Shown piece by piece: positions 7,326 through 15,972 of a stretch of DNA of 56,299 bases. The notes beneath the pieces were generated by a model, which saw nothing but the letters and a program-made list of their open reading frames with translations, made no database searches and was not told where the DNA came from. Location of the stretch: the NCBI GenBank assembly GCA_021324185.1, contig JAJPJN010000057.1, positions 1-56,299 of the forward strand, read 5' to 3'. Every line of letters begins with the position of its first letter. Positions within the stretch are counted from its first letter, which is position 1. The position numbers and the translations under genes were made by a program. Origin of the DNA: Terriglobia bacterium (GTDB lineage Bacteria; Acidobacteriota; Terriglobia; Bryobacterales; Bryobacteraceae).

Positions 7326-8947
7326 GGGCGTGCGAATGCGTAGCTCACGGTTTCGTGTACCACCGTGCCTGTGTCCGAGCTGAAGATGGAGGCTTTCTGC
7401 AGGCGCGGCAGACTATCGCCCAAACTTTCCAAATTCCTGGAGAAAAATGGCGGGCCATTCGGCGTCATGGGTCCTTCCGGGCCGCTCGGAGTGCGATCAA
7501 GTATGGCGAATAGCTTCTTATAACGCGGCCACTCCTCGGCGTGATTGTAGACGGCGGCGTACTGAGTATTGGCAGGCACAATGGTTGCGGCAGTTGGATT
7601 TTGCCGCAAATTGATCCGGCTGAGCACAATTGCATTGCCGTTGGCGGAGATCATTAGCGAATCGATCAAACCGGGGCCGAGTGGCCGGCGGACTTGCGCC
7701 AGCGCGCGATTGAGAGCATCGCGATCCGGACGTTTGCAGATAACCACGACTCCGCCGGCAGGCATGACAAAGACCTGATCGCTCAGTGTACGGGTTGTCT
7801 GGACGTGCAATAAGGCAACGGGTTGCATCGCCATAAGGGCATCCACTACCGGCGTGACCGAGAGATTTCGTTCGTGTTGAACCGGTGGTTCGTCAATGCG
7901 GACTTCGAGGTCTGCTTCCGTACCGGTATCAGCGGCTTCGGCGGTCACTTCCGGAGCGGGCGGTTCGAAGACGGCGGCTTGCGGCTGCACGGGTGCGATC
8001 AGGCTCTGGAGAGCATCGTCGAGTTTATCGCGGCCGGGCATGTCCCATACCCGATAGAGAGATGCAGTAGAAGGCGCGTACTGCAGCGCATCGCGCAGCA
8101 AGTGGTCTGAAGGGCCGATTGAAATCTCGCTCTTGCGCAGGAGCGCGCGCTCTTCTTTCCAGCCATTATTCTCACGGAACAGATCGGAGATTCCGGCGCT
8201 GAACGGCTTCAATTCGCTGGCGTTGCGGTGCAGCCAGTACGTTCTGAACTGCGGCGTCGCGATGAGCGCCGTCATGTTGTAAACCAGCCGAAGGTCGCCT
8301 TGCGCAGGCGCCTGCTTCGTTGCGGCCTGAAACCAGCCCTCTGTTGCAATGGACGCATTCTTGCGCCCGGATAGCAAAACGAGGGTATCGGCTGCAAGAG
8401 TTTCGTCCGTGGTGACGGCAAACCAATCTTTATAGGAGGCGAAGGCGACAGTACGCGTAGCGCCGGCGTTCATTTTCAGATAGAAGGGAATGCCATCGAC
8501 CTCGCGCTGCGTGTACTTGGCCCGATCGCGCCAGAGCTGCACGTTGTCTAGATGGCTTTCCGGCATCTGCGTGAGATACACGAAGCGCAGTGCAGACAGG
8601 TTGTAGAACGCAAATGCCGATCGCGTTCCCGCCGTTTGATCGGCGAAACTCATGCCGACCGGCATTCCGGCTACCTGGGCAAATTCGTCTTGCGCCTGCG
8701 CGAGGCGCTGGACCAGGCGTGACTGGGCCAGGACGGAATAGTTGGTGCTTCGCAGCCAGCGCGCTTTGACGTTGGAATTGTTCCAGTCATTCAATAAGGC
8801 GTGAAGGTCTTTGGCCTCGAGATAGAGGATTGCGCCGGGCGGCATCAGCTCGGGAAGAGGACGATTATCACTCAACTGCGCGCGCAGCCAGAATGACCCT
8901 CCCGCGAAGGCCAAAGCTGCGCCGGCAGAAAGCGCAAGTTTTCGCAT
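7322..8947 (-). CDS. Exported DUF3352/DUF2138-like protein
   Basis: A 541-aa protein with an N-terminal signal or anchor (residues 1-22, LALSAGAALAFAGGSFWL). It then opens with LMPPGAILYLEAKDLHALL, typical of DUF3352-like exported proteins in which a hydrophobic strand precedes a helical segment. The remainder alternates beta strands and helices, with an acidic proline-rich linker around 335-360 (EPPAPEVTAEAAD). No catalytic motif is visible. The start codon overlaps the TPR-gene stop as TGATG and its stop overlaps the PBP-like start, so its translation is probably coupled to both. By position and general look it could correspond to DUF2138 (YfaA) of the enterobacterial yfa cluster, but this is inference. 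Function unknown. Confidence 0.65.
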   Translation of the reverse strand: MRKLALSAGAALAFAGGSFWLRAQLSDNRPLPELMPPGAILYLEAKDLHALLNDWNNSNVKARWLRSTNYSVLAQSRLVQRLAQAQDEFAQVAGMPVGMSFADQTAGTRSAFAFYNLSALRFVYLTQMPESHLDNVQLWRDRAKYTQREVDGIPFYLKMNAGATRTVAFASYKDWFAVTTDETLAADTLVLLSGRKNASIATEGWFQAATKQAPAQGDLRLVYNMTALIATPQFRTYWLHRNASELKPFSAGISDLFRENNGWKEERALLRKSEISIGPSDHLLRDALQYAPSTASLYRVWDMPGRDKLDDALQSLIAPVQPQAAVFEPPAPEVTAEAADTGTEADLEVRIDEPPVQHERNLSVTPVVDALMAMQPVALLHVQTTRTLSDQVFVMPAGGVVVICKRPDRDALNRALAQVRRPLGPGLIDSLMISANGNAIVLSRINLRQNPTAATIVPANTQYAAVYNHAEEWPRYKKLFAILDRTPSGPEGPMTPNGPPFFSRNLESLGDSLPRLQKASIFSSDTGTVVHETVSYAFARP

Positions 8948-11900
8948 CAGTGCTCCTCTCCTGGTTCGAGGCTGGTGTTTGCGAGCCAGTCTGCTGATAA
9001 GGTTTTTAGTTTCGGCTTGACGATTCTGTTTTGCGTCACGCCATCGCCGGCCAGCGGCTGGCGCGCGGCGTTCGCCATCACCAGCGCTTGTTTCTGCTCT
9101 GCCGCATCCCGGAGCTTCTTTATCTCTGCGCGTTTGGCTGCGTCCTGCTCGGCATTCATGGCTTCCGTGTAAATCTGCACTGCCTCCGTGTATTCGTGTT
9201 GCCGGACCAAAGCAGCGGCAGCGAGTTGCTGAACCTCGATTAACTTCTGAGATTCCGTAACCGGGTAGCTAACAGGTGCAAAGGAGCGAAACCGGGGAGC
9301 CTCATCTTCGCCATTCGGGCTGCTTTGATACGTGAAGAAAGTTGCCAATCCAAAGGAGTCGCGGCCGCTCGAAAGTGCGGCTTGGGCCAGATCCAGACGC
9401 GGCTCGCGTAAGGCAGGCTCCAGCGCGATCGCTTCCTGATAAAGCGGAATTTTTTCCGCGGCGGTGGATGATTCATTTGCGGCATCCAGACGCGCCTCGA
9501 CGTAAAAGGGCTGGAGTGCTTCGGTGGCGCTAATGTGGCGATGGGTGAGTAGTGCGAGTTCATCTGTACCCGCAGCAGGGCTGTTTAAATCACGCAGCAG
9601 TCGTGCCGCTCGAACGCGGGCCGAATAAAGCGCATCCGGCGAGCGCCGAATCTCATTCAGCAGAGAAGTGTCGGAGTTCAGGCGCGCAGATGCGAGCTGC
9701 GCCTCGGTGTTCCAAGGCACGGCGGTTTTCCATTCGGAGGCGTATCGCGCCGCTTCCTCTTTGAGACCCGCATCTTCAAGTATGCGCACGGCCTCAGGCA
9801 AGTTCTCAAACGGAGCGCCTACTGTAAGGGTCACGTCGCGAATGAGCGCGAGCGCATCATCGTTGCGCTTCTGTTCGAAGCGGACCTTCGCCAGGCCGAA
9901 CCAGGCGGACGCGGGCGGCGATACTTCTGCGAGTTCGCGTTGGTATTCAAACTCTTCGATTTGCAGCGCCAGATCCTTTTTGCCGAGCCGGTCCAAAGAG
10001 GCGGCGATATTCAAAACTTGCTGTGATGTCGGCGCGGTTTCGGGCCGGGTGCGGTATTGCTCCAGCAATTTGTCGAGATTTCCGGTCATCGCGCCAGCTT
10101 CTAAGACCTGATCTGCCGGCCGCTGCCGGGGTGGCTGAATTTCCTGCAAGATGTTCCATTCCTCAGACCAGCGCTGCTCGGAGCCGAGATAACGCGCGTA
10201 CTGGGCCAGGTCGCTTGCCAGTTGCGACGTGGCTTGCTCAATCGGGTCTTTCCCGACCGCGGCGCTCAGAGCTTTTCGATCGCGCGCAATCTTCGCTTCA
10301 TACAGCGGCCGTTTATCCGCCTGTGGTATCCATTGCGCGTCGATCATCCCGGCGATGAGCCAGTCCATGTTGGGGAGTTGAGAAAGCTCTATAGCCCAAT
10401 GCATTGCTCCAGCCGGATCAGGTGTGTCTTTGAAGATGCCTTGCAGAAATGGAGTGAAATTGTAGCTCCCATTGCGTTTGGCGTAGGCGCGTAGCATAGT
10501 GTCTGCATCTGGCTCGAGTGCATTGACCAGCCGGAACTGATTCATATGAGTGAGCACTGTCTGCGCCGTTTGCCAATAATCCGGCTGCAATGGCCCTTGT
10601 TCCACGCGCGCAGTCAGGATCTGAAATGCGCGCCGCCAGCGCTCAATCGCCAGATTGCGCTGCCTGGCATCCACCGCTAACAATGCCAGCCGGTCATAGA
10701 TATCGGCACGTTCCGGACTGAGCTGCAAAGCGTCTTCGTACCGCTGCGTGGCATGAGCGGGATCTTTCATCTCGCGGTAGCTGTCTGCAAGCTGCACGTA
10801 GGCATTGGAAGCAGCGGGACTTGCTTCCACAGGCGCGGGCAGGAAATTTTGCGCCCCTGGTTGTTTGCGATAGCCAAGGTAATCGCCGTAGCGGGCGGCG
10901 TAATAGAACCAATCGGCACCGCGCAATGCGTCGCTTCCGGCGCCCGTAATTTCAGCACCTACCGTACGCGGGCCCAAGACGTTTTCAAAGGCGGATCGCG
11001 CCCAGGTTGCGGGCGACAGGAAGTAGAGGCCGGTCAGGCCGGTGTAGCTGTTGGCCCAGAGAGCGCCTTGATGACTGCCGCAAGCCGCAATGGCTTGAAC
11101 GGCTTCCTCCGGCGTGCCGTTGGCGATGATGTAGTTGACAACCACATACGCGAGTTTCGGATTGCTTGCCGTAAGGGTGGCTAAGCGGCCCGGCAGATCG
11201 CCTCCGGCCGCCAGAAACAGACGCGGAAAGTCGCGGCCCGCGTACCAATAGAGCCTCAGCTCCGAAGCGGTATCGCCGGCATTTTTGTAAGCCAGAGCGG
11301 CCGCGTTGAGAATCGCCGCATGATCGCGCAAGCGTGCGTGCCGAAGTGCTATCGCCTCCAATTCATGTCCGAGTTGATCGAAGAGCAGACGGTTCGATTG
11401 GAACTGATTGAGACGCTGCCATGAAAATTCGGGACGCTCGCTCGATTCCGCGTTTCTTGCGGTAAGCTTTGCCTCGATGGCGCCAAATCCGGCGGATTGC
11501 GCGAGCTGCATTTCCTGGATCTGCGGAGGCAGACCGCCGGGTTTGTCGATCTGCTGCGAGAAGGCGAATTTTTCAGGAGGCGTGAGGCGCTCGTGAGCTT
11601 GCATCCCGATCGCCGGCACGAATTGTTGCGCCTCCTGCGGAGACCCGGCCATTGCCGCCACAAGCTGAATTGCGTCCATAGGCCGGTGCAAGGCGACGAG
11701 TGCTTCCGATTCGATTCGCAGCGCCTGCTCGAAAGATCCACTTCTCGCGCTCAGCAGCGGCCGGACCTGATTGAACAGCTCATCCACCTCATGGAACCAG
11801 TTCCAGCTTTGGGCCCGTTCCATAGCTGCGACGTAGCCAAAAGCTTCGTGCGGGTGCGCGTCGATGTAGGCGGCGCGCAAGAGGCGCATGGCTTCCGGCT

Positions 11901-14900
11901 TGTTGCCCAAGCGCGCGTAGGTTTCGGCCTGCGCGGCCAGGTACTGCGGATCGTGATAGGTCAGTTCATAGAGCTTCTGATCGCTTGCAAGAACATCCTG
12001 AAAACGCAGCAGCCGCGTTTCGAGATCGACCTTGGCGATCATGATGTCGGCGCGATCCGGCCGCACGTAGGCGGCTTTGTTATAGGCGGTAACCGCCTCG
12101 GGATAGCGCCGCAGCGCCGTATCGATGCGCGCGAGAATGAGAGGCCAGCGATAATCGCGCGGCGAATCGCTGGTGGCTTTTTCGTAATAAGCGATCAGAG
12201 GCGCAGCAAGCTGATGATTGGCGGCGAAGCGGCTGACCTCCGTCGCAAGCGGCGCATCTTCCGGATACGCATTCAGCACCTGCTCGTATTGTTCCAGCGC
12301 ATCGCGAAACTGATTGGTCGAAATCAGCGCCTGAATATAACCCCGGCGCAATGCAGCCAGGCGCGTCGTTTTGTCCTGCGGCGGCAAGGGAGCGGCTTGG
12401 ATTGTTTTCAACTCGGCTGCATAAAACGCTACCAATCCGGTTGAATCACCGGCTCTGGCGTAGGTGGCCGCCTTCGCCGCCAGCAGATCGCCATTGTAAG
12501 GATCGTCGGCAAGCAATTGGTCGAGCAGATTTCTCGCTTCCTGAAACAAGCCGGAATCGGTGGCTTTTTGCGCGGCTTCGCGGCGAAGCTGGGTTTGATA
12601 AGGCTGCTGCGCGCGGTTTGCCGCCGCTTCGAGTGTCTGAACCGCGGCTTGCCCCTGCTTGGCGCGCCAATCGAAATCGACTGCGGCGCGGATGACGCCC
12701 AGAATGTTCGGGTGATCATTCAGCAGCGACGAAAATTCGCTCTGCGCGCGCGCCATATCGTTGTGCGACTCGTAAAAGCGCGCGAGTTCAATGCGCGCCT
12801 GCATCTTTTCCACGGGATCGCTGGTAATCGCTACGGTGCGCTCGAGCGCCTGCGCCGCAATGTTGTCGAAGCCGAGGCGCTCTGCCGTGCTGCGTATTTC
12901 TGTGATTTCGGCCGGCGCCGTGACGCGCGGAAGCATGGCGGAGAGGAAGCCGCCGATGTCCTGCCGCCGGTTCAGCTTCTCGAGAATGCGGAGGCGCAAC
13001 TCGAAGGCGTTGCTGTCGAAACCTGTTGCCGTGAGGGTTGCTGTGGCTTGCTCCACCAAAGGCGCGGTTGCTTTGCGTGCGGCTAGCGTGATGAGCCGTT
13101 CTCTTGCCTGCTCGGAGCCTCCGTGCAGAGCACCTTCGGTGTAGGCGGCAATTGCCTCCCGGTATTTGCCTTCATTTTCATAAATCGCGCCGGCCTCATA
13201 GCTGAAGAGAGCAGGTTTTTTCAGCGTTCTGCGTGCGTCGCTGATTATGCGCAGTGCGTCTGGGAACTGAAAGTAATCCCAGAAAACAGTGGCGGATTCC
13301 AGATAGCCTTCACTCGATCCGGGCTCGACCGTTGCCACGCGATTCCACCAGGGGCGTGCTTGCGCGTATTGATCACGATCCGCATAGATCTCGCCCACGC
13401 GCGTCAGGGCGGCCAGATTGCCTGGCATCGATTTCACCTGCTGTTGCGCAAAGCGAATCGCCGAATCGAATGATCCCGGGATCTCCGGCGCGAGCGATCG
13501 CTCGATGGAAATCGCGCGCTCGGTATAACTTTCATTGCCGAGAGCGAGAGTAGCAAGGCGCGCAAAGGCCGGCGCGGCGGTCTCGTAGTGCGTGAGCCAG
13601 GCTTGGCCTTCGGCCCGAAATTCAAGGGCCGCCAAATTGCTTTCGCGGCTCGCCCGCTCCACGGAGGGCAGCGCCGCCAGTTCGTTCTTCAGTTGTCCCG
13701 AGGCGCTGAGGTCTTCGAAGAACTCGGTCCGGAAGGTTGCGTCGTAGTACCAGTATTCGCGCAGCAGCGCTGCCCGGGCTGCGTTATCGCGCGTTTCCCG
13801 GCGCCTGTAGGCATTTATCAGATTGCGCACGAAAACGAGGTTTTGCGGAAAACGCTGGTGCGCGTACAAATTCACCTGCCGGTACAGCACTGCAGAACTG
13901 GGAGGAACGCTGTCCAGAAAACGGGCTACCTCAGAGCCTTTGAATGTATCCGTGATCTGGTGCGAAAGCTGCTCGTAGGCCGTATCCTGTTTCTGGCGAA
14001 GATAAAAGCGCGCCAGCTTGCTTGCCCACGACATGTCTTTGAAATGGGAGAAAGCTTCGCGATAGGTCTGTTCTACATCGCTGTCCAATTGATTTTGTTC
14101 GAAAAACAGGGCCAGCCGCTCGTAGATGCCCGGGTCATCAGGATTGCGGTCTATCTCGCGGCGGAACAAACGGACGGCATCCATGCTGCGGCCAATCTGC
14201 ACGAGCCGGGAGATGTAGCGGTCCAGGACGCGCGCGTAATCGGGCACTCTGGCGCCGGATACTGCAATGGCGCCGGCCGTTTGACGCGGCCCCTGCGCCT
14301 CGTTGGTTACGCCTTGTGCGCCGATCGGCATATGCTGGCTCTTCTCCCCAAGTTCCGCCAGCAGACGGTCGTAGATCGCGAGTTCACTCGCCGTGTCCTG
14401 CTTGACCATGTAGGCGTCCGCCAATACTAATGCGATGTCCACGTACTCGGGTGAATTGCGATTACGATTCAGCCAAGCCGGTACGGAACGAATGATCGCG
14501 TCATCTTGCCCGTAGACTTCATAGGCGCGATATAGCTCGGCTTCGAGATCGGCAAGGTGAGGAGAATTTGGAAACTGCCGGCGCAAGAGATCGATCAGGG
14601 CGGATGCCGAGGCACGGTGGAAATAGCTGACCGCGGCTTGCGAAGCGGCCTGATATTGGTACTCCGGATAAGTGGTGTTCAGCGCCAGGGACAAAATGCC
14701 GTTCAGGAAACCTGGATGGCGGTCCATCCGGCCGATGTTCTTGTACAGGCTCAGATCACGATTTTCAAATTGCAGCGGCTTTTCGGGCACTTCGAGCAAC
14801 AGCGAAATAATTCCGGCCAAGGCCGATTCTTTCGCACGGGCCGCTGCGGACGGCATCTCGTAAATCAGGTAGGCGGCGTGCGCGGATTCATCGTAATCTT

Positions 14901-15972
14901 GCACGTTGCGAAACAGGGCAGCCAGGGTTTCGAGTTCCCCAGGCGTCCAGGATGTGTTCTGCGCCGCCCGGCGCGACATCAGCAGCAGTAACTGTTGATC
15001 CGCAGCTTCCTTACGGTTCTCCTGTTCGTAATAGAAATACAATCGAACCGCAGGCTCCAGATCGGTGGGGTGCGATGCAGCAGCGGCTTGCGCGTTTGCC
15101 AGAAATGTTCGCAACTGATGCGCCTCGCCCAGCGCCTGCCAGTATTGGGCCTTGAGCGGTTGCGGCCAAAGCGGTGAAAAGTCGCGAGAATAAACCGCCA
15201 GCGCCGCTTCCGGCCCGTTTTCCACGCGCGCGAGACTGGCATCCGTTGAGACATCCAGCACGATATCGTTTGGAAAAGTTTTCTTGATGCGTGCGGCCAC
15301 TGCTGCAGCGCCCGCGCGGTCGTTTCTCTGAACACACCAGGCGAGATAAGACTGATATGGTTGCGCCTCATTCGGATAACGATTGATCCAGGCGTTGAAG
15401 ATGGATTGGTATCGCACTGCCGGCAGCAACGCGTCATTGGCAACATTCAGCGCTTGTGCGAATGCGGCCCATTGCGGCTGTTGTTCATCCGGTTGGAAGC
15501 GTTCGCTTGCTTGGGGCGGCAGCGCGCCCAACCTCAGCAAGGTGTTCAACTGCTGTTCCGGTTGCACGCGCCGCTGATAATATTCGGCCAGTTCCGTCAG
15601 GCCCGCGATGCGGTCCGTTGCGTTGTCTGCTGCGAGTGTCCAGTCCGCTTCGGCGGCCGTATAATCCTGCAGCCGTTCTTCTTCGCGCGCGCGAATCGAA
15701 TACAACCCGGCCTGATGGGGCGATTGTTGAAGTAAAGAGGTCAGATGCGAACGCGCTTCCCACGGTGGCCGGAGATGTGTCACGACGCCGCCCGGCACGC
15801 CCATAAGGCGGAACAAAGCTGTTTCCAGCGCGCTCTTTGCGACGATATCGGCCGCAACCGGCGGCAGCTCGGATGCAATCGCCAACGCGGCGAGTACGAC
15901 TGCAACGGCGCCGGCCGCCCACTTGGTGCCGTTACGGGAGGATCTCAAGGGGCGCCTCCTGATGACTGACAT
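8947..15972 (-). CDS. Giant membrane-anchored TPR protein
   Basis: A 2341-aa protein, the largest in the window. One transmembrane segment lies near residues 18-38 (WAAGAVAVVLAALAIAS) after an Arg-rich cytoplasmic tail, so most of it should be periplasmic. Nearly all the rest is degenerate TPR-like helical repeat, with recurring A/Y/L positions and P-N/D turns, for example DPAHATQRYEDALQLSPER. A block near 1590-1710 departs from the repeat pattern (YVVVNYIIANGTPEE, GALWANSYTGLTGLYF) and may be a dedicated binding module. The ATG at 15972 overlaps the VIT gene by 41 nt and lacks an obvious ribosome site. An in-frame TTG at 15948 has AGGAGG 6 nt upstream and may be the real start (2333 aa). TPR arrays scaffold protein complexes, so it is probably the backbone of whatever this operon builds. 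Confidence 0.8.
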   Translation of the reverse strand: MSVIRRRPLRSSRNGTKWAAGAVAVVLAALAIASELPPVAADIVAKSALETALFRLMGVPGGVVTHLRPPWEARSHLTSLLQQSPHQAGLYSIRAREEERLQDYTAAEADWTLAADNATDRIAGLTELAEYYQRRVQPEQQLNTLLRLGALPPQASERFQPDEQQPQWAAFAQALNVANDALLPAVRYQSIFNAWINRYPNEAQPYQSYLAWCVQRNDRAGAAAVAARIKKTFPNDIVLDVSTDASLARVENGPEAALAVYSRDFSPLWPQPLKAQYWQALGEAHQLRTFLANAQAAAASHPTDLEPAVRLYFYYEQENRKEAADQQLLLLMSRRAAQNTSWTPGELETLAALFRNVQDYDESAHAAYLIYEMPSAAARAKESALAGIISLLLEVPEKPLQFENRDLSLYKNIGRMDRHPGFLNGILSLALNTTYPEYQYQAASQAAVSYFHRASASALIDLLRRQFPNSPHLADLEAELYRAYEVYGQDDAIIRSVPAWLNRNRNSPEYVDIALVLADAYMVKQDTASELAIYDRLLAELGEKSQHMPIGAQGVTNEAQGPRQTAGAIAVSGARVPDYARVLDRYISRLVQIGRSMDAVRLFRREIDRNPDDPGIYERLALFFEQNQLDSDVEQTYREAFSHFKDMSWASKLARFYLRQKQDTAYEQLSHQITDTFKGSEVARFLDSVPPSSAVLYRQVNLYAHQRFPQNLVFVRNLINAYRRRETRDNAARAALLREYWYYDATFRTEFFEDLSASGQLKNELAALPSVERASRESNLAALEFRAEGQAWLTHYETAAPAFARLATLALGNESYTERAISIERSLAPEIPGSFDSAIRFAQQQVKSMPGNLAALTRVGEIYADRDQYAQARPWWNRVATVEPGSSEGYLESATVFWDYFQFPDALRIISDARRTLKKPALFSYEAGAIYENEGKYREAIAAYTEGALHGGSEQARERLITLAARKATAPLVEQATATLTATGFDSNAFELRLRILEKLNRRQDIGGFLSAMLPRVTAPAEITEIRSTAERLGFDNIAAQALERTVAITSDPVEKMQARIELARFYESHNDMARAQSEFSSLLNDHPNILGVIRAAVDFDWRAKQGQAAVQTLEAAANRAQQPYQTQLRREAAQKATDSGLFQEARNLLDQLLADDPYNGDLLAAKAATYARAGDSTGLVAFYAAELKTIQAAPLPPQDKTTRLAALRRGYIQALISTNQFRDALEQYEQVLNAYPEDAPLATEVSRFAANHQLAAPLIAYYEKATSDSPRDYRWPLILARIDTALRRYPEAVTAYNKAAYVRPDRADIMIAKVDLETRLLRFQDVLASDQKLYELTYHDPQYLAAQAETYARLGNKPEAMRLLRAAYIDAHPHEAFGYVAAMERAQSWNWFHEVDELFNQVRPLLSARSGSFEQALRIESEALVALHRPMDAIQLVAAMAGSPQEAQQFVPAIGMQAHERLTPPEKFAFSQQIDKPGGLPPQIQEMQLAQSAGFGAIEAKLTARNAESSERPEFSWQRLNQFQSNRLLFDQLGHELEAIALRHARLRDHAAILNAAALAYKNAGDTASELRLYWYAGRDFPRLFLAAGGDLPGRLATLTASNPKLAYVVVNYIIANGTPEEAVQAIAACGSHQGALWANSYTGLTGLYFLSPATWARSAFENVLGPRTVGAEITGAGSDALRGADWFYYAARYGDYLGYRKQPGAQNFLPAPVEASPAASNAYVQLADSYREMKDPAHATQRYEDALQLSPERADIYDRLALLAVDARQRNLAIERWRRAFQILTARVEQGPLQPDYWQTAQTVLTHMNQFRLVNALEPDADTMLRAYAKRNGSYNFTPFLQGIFKDTPDPAGAMHWAIELSQLPNMDWLIAGMIDAQWIPQADKRPLYEAKIARDRKALSAAVGKDPIEQATSQLASDLAQYARYLGSEQRWSEEWNILQEIQPPRQRPADQVLEAGAMTGNLDKLLEQYRTRPETAPTSQQVLNIAASLDRLGKKDLALQIEEFEYQRELAEVSPPASAWFGLAKVRFEQKRNDDALALIRDVTLTVGAPFENLPEAVRILEDAGLKEEAARYASEWKTAVPWNTEAQLASARLNSDTSLLNEIRRSPDALYSARVRAARLLRDLNSPAAGTDELALLTHRHISATEALQPFYVEARLDAANESSTAAEKIPLYQEAIALEPALREPRLDLAQAALSSGRDSFGLATFFTYQSSPNGEDEAPRFRSFAPVSYPVTESQKLIEVQQLAAAALVRQHEYTEAVQIYTEAMNAEQDAAKRAEIKKLRDAAEQKQALVMANAARQPLAGDGVTQNRIVKPKLKTLSADWLANTSLEPGEEH

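Noticed and set aside
11497-12444. 315-codon plus-strand frame inside the giant TPR gene, with similar frames at 13588-14430 and elsewhere
   Set aside because: Long antisense frames arise from the codon use of the GC-rich TPR gene; no signal peptide, motif or ribosome site supports them.
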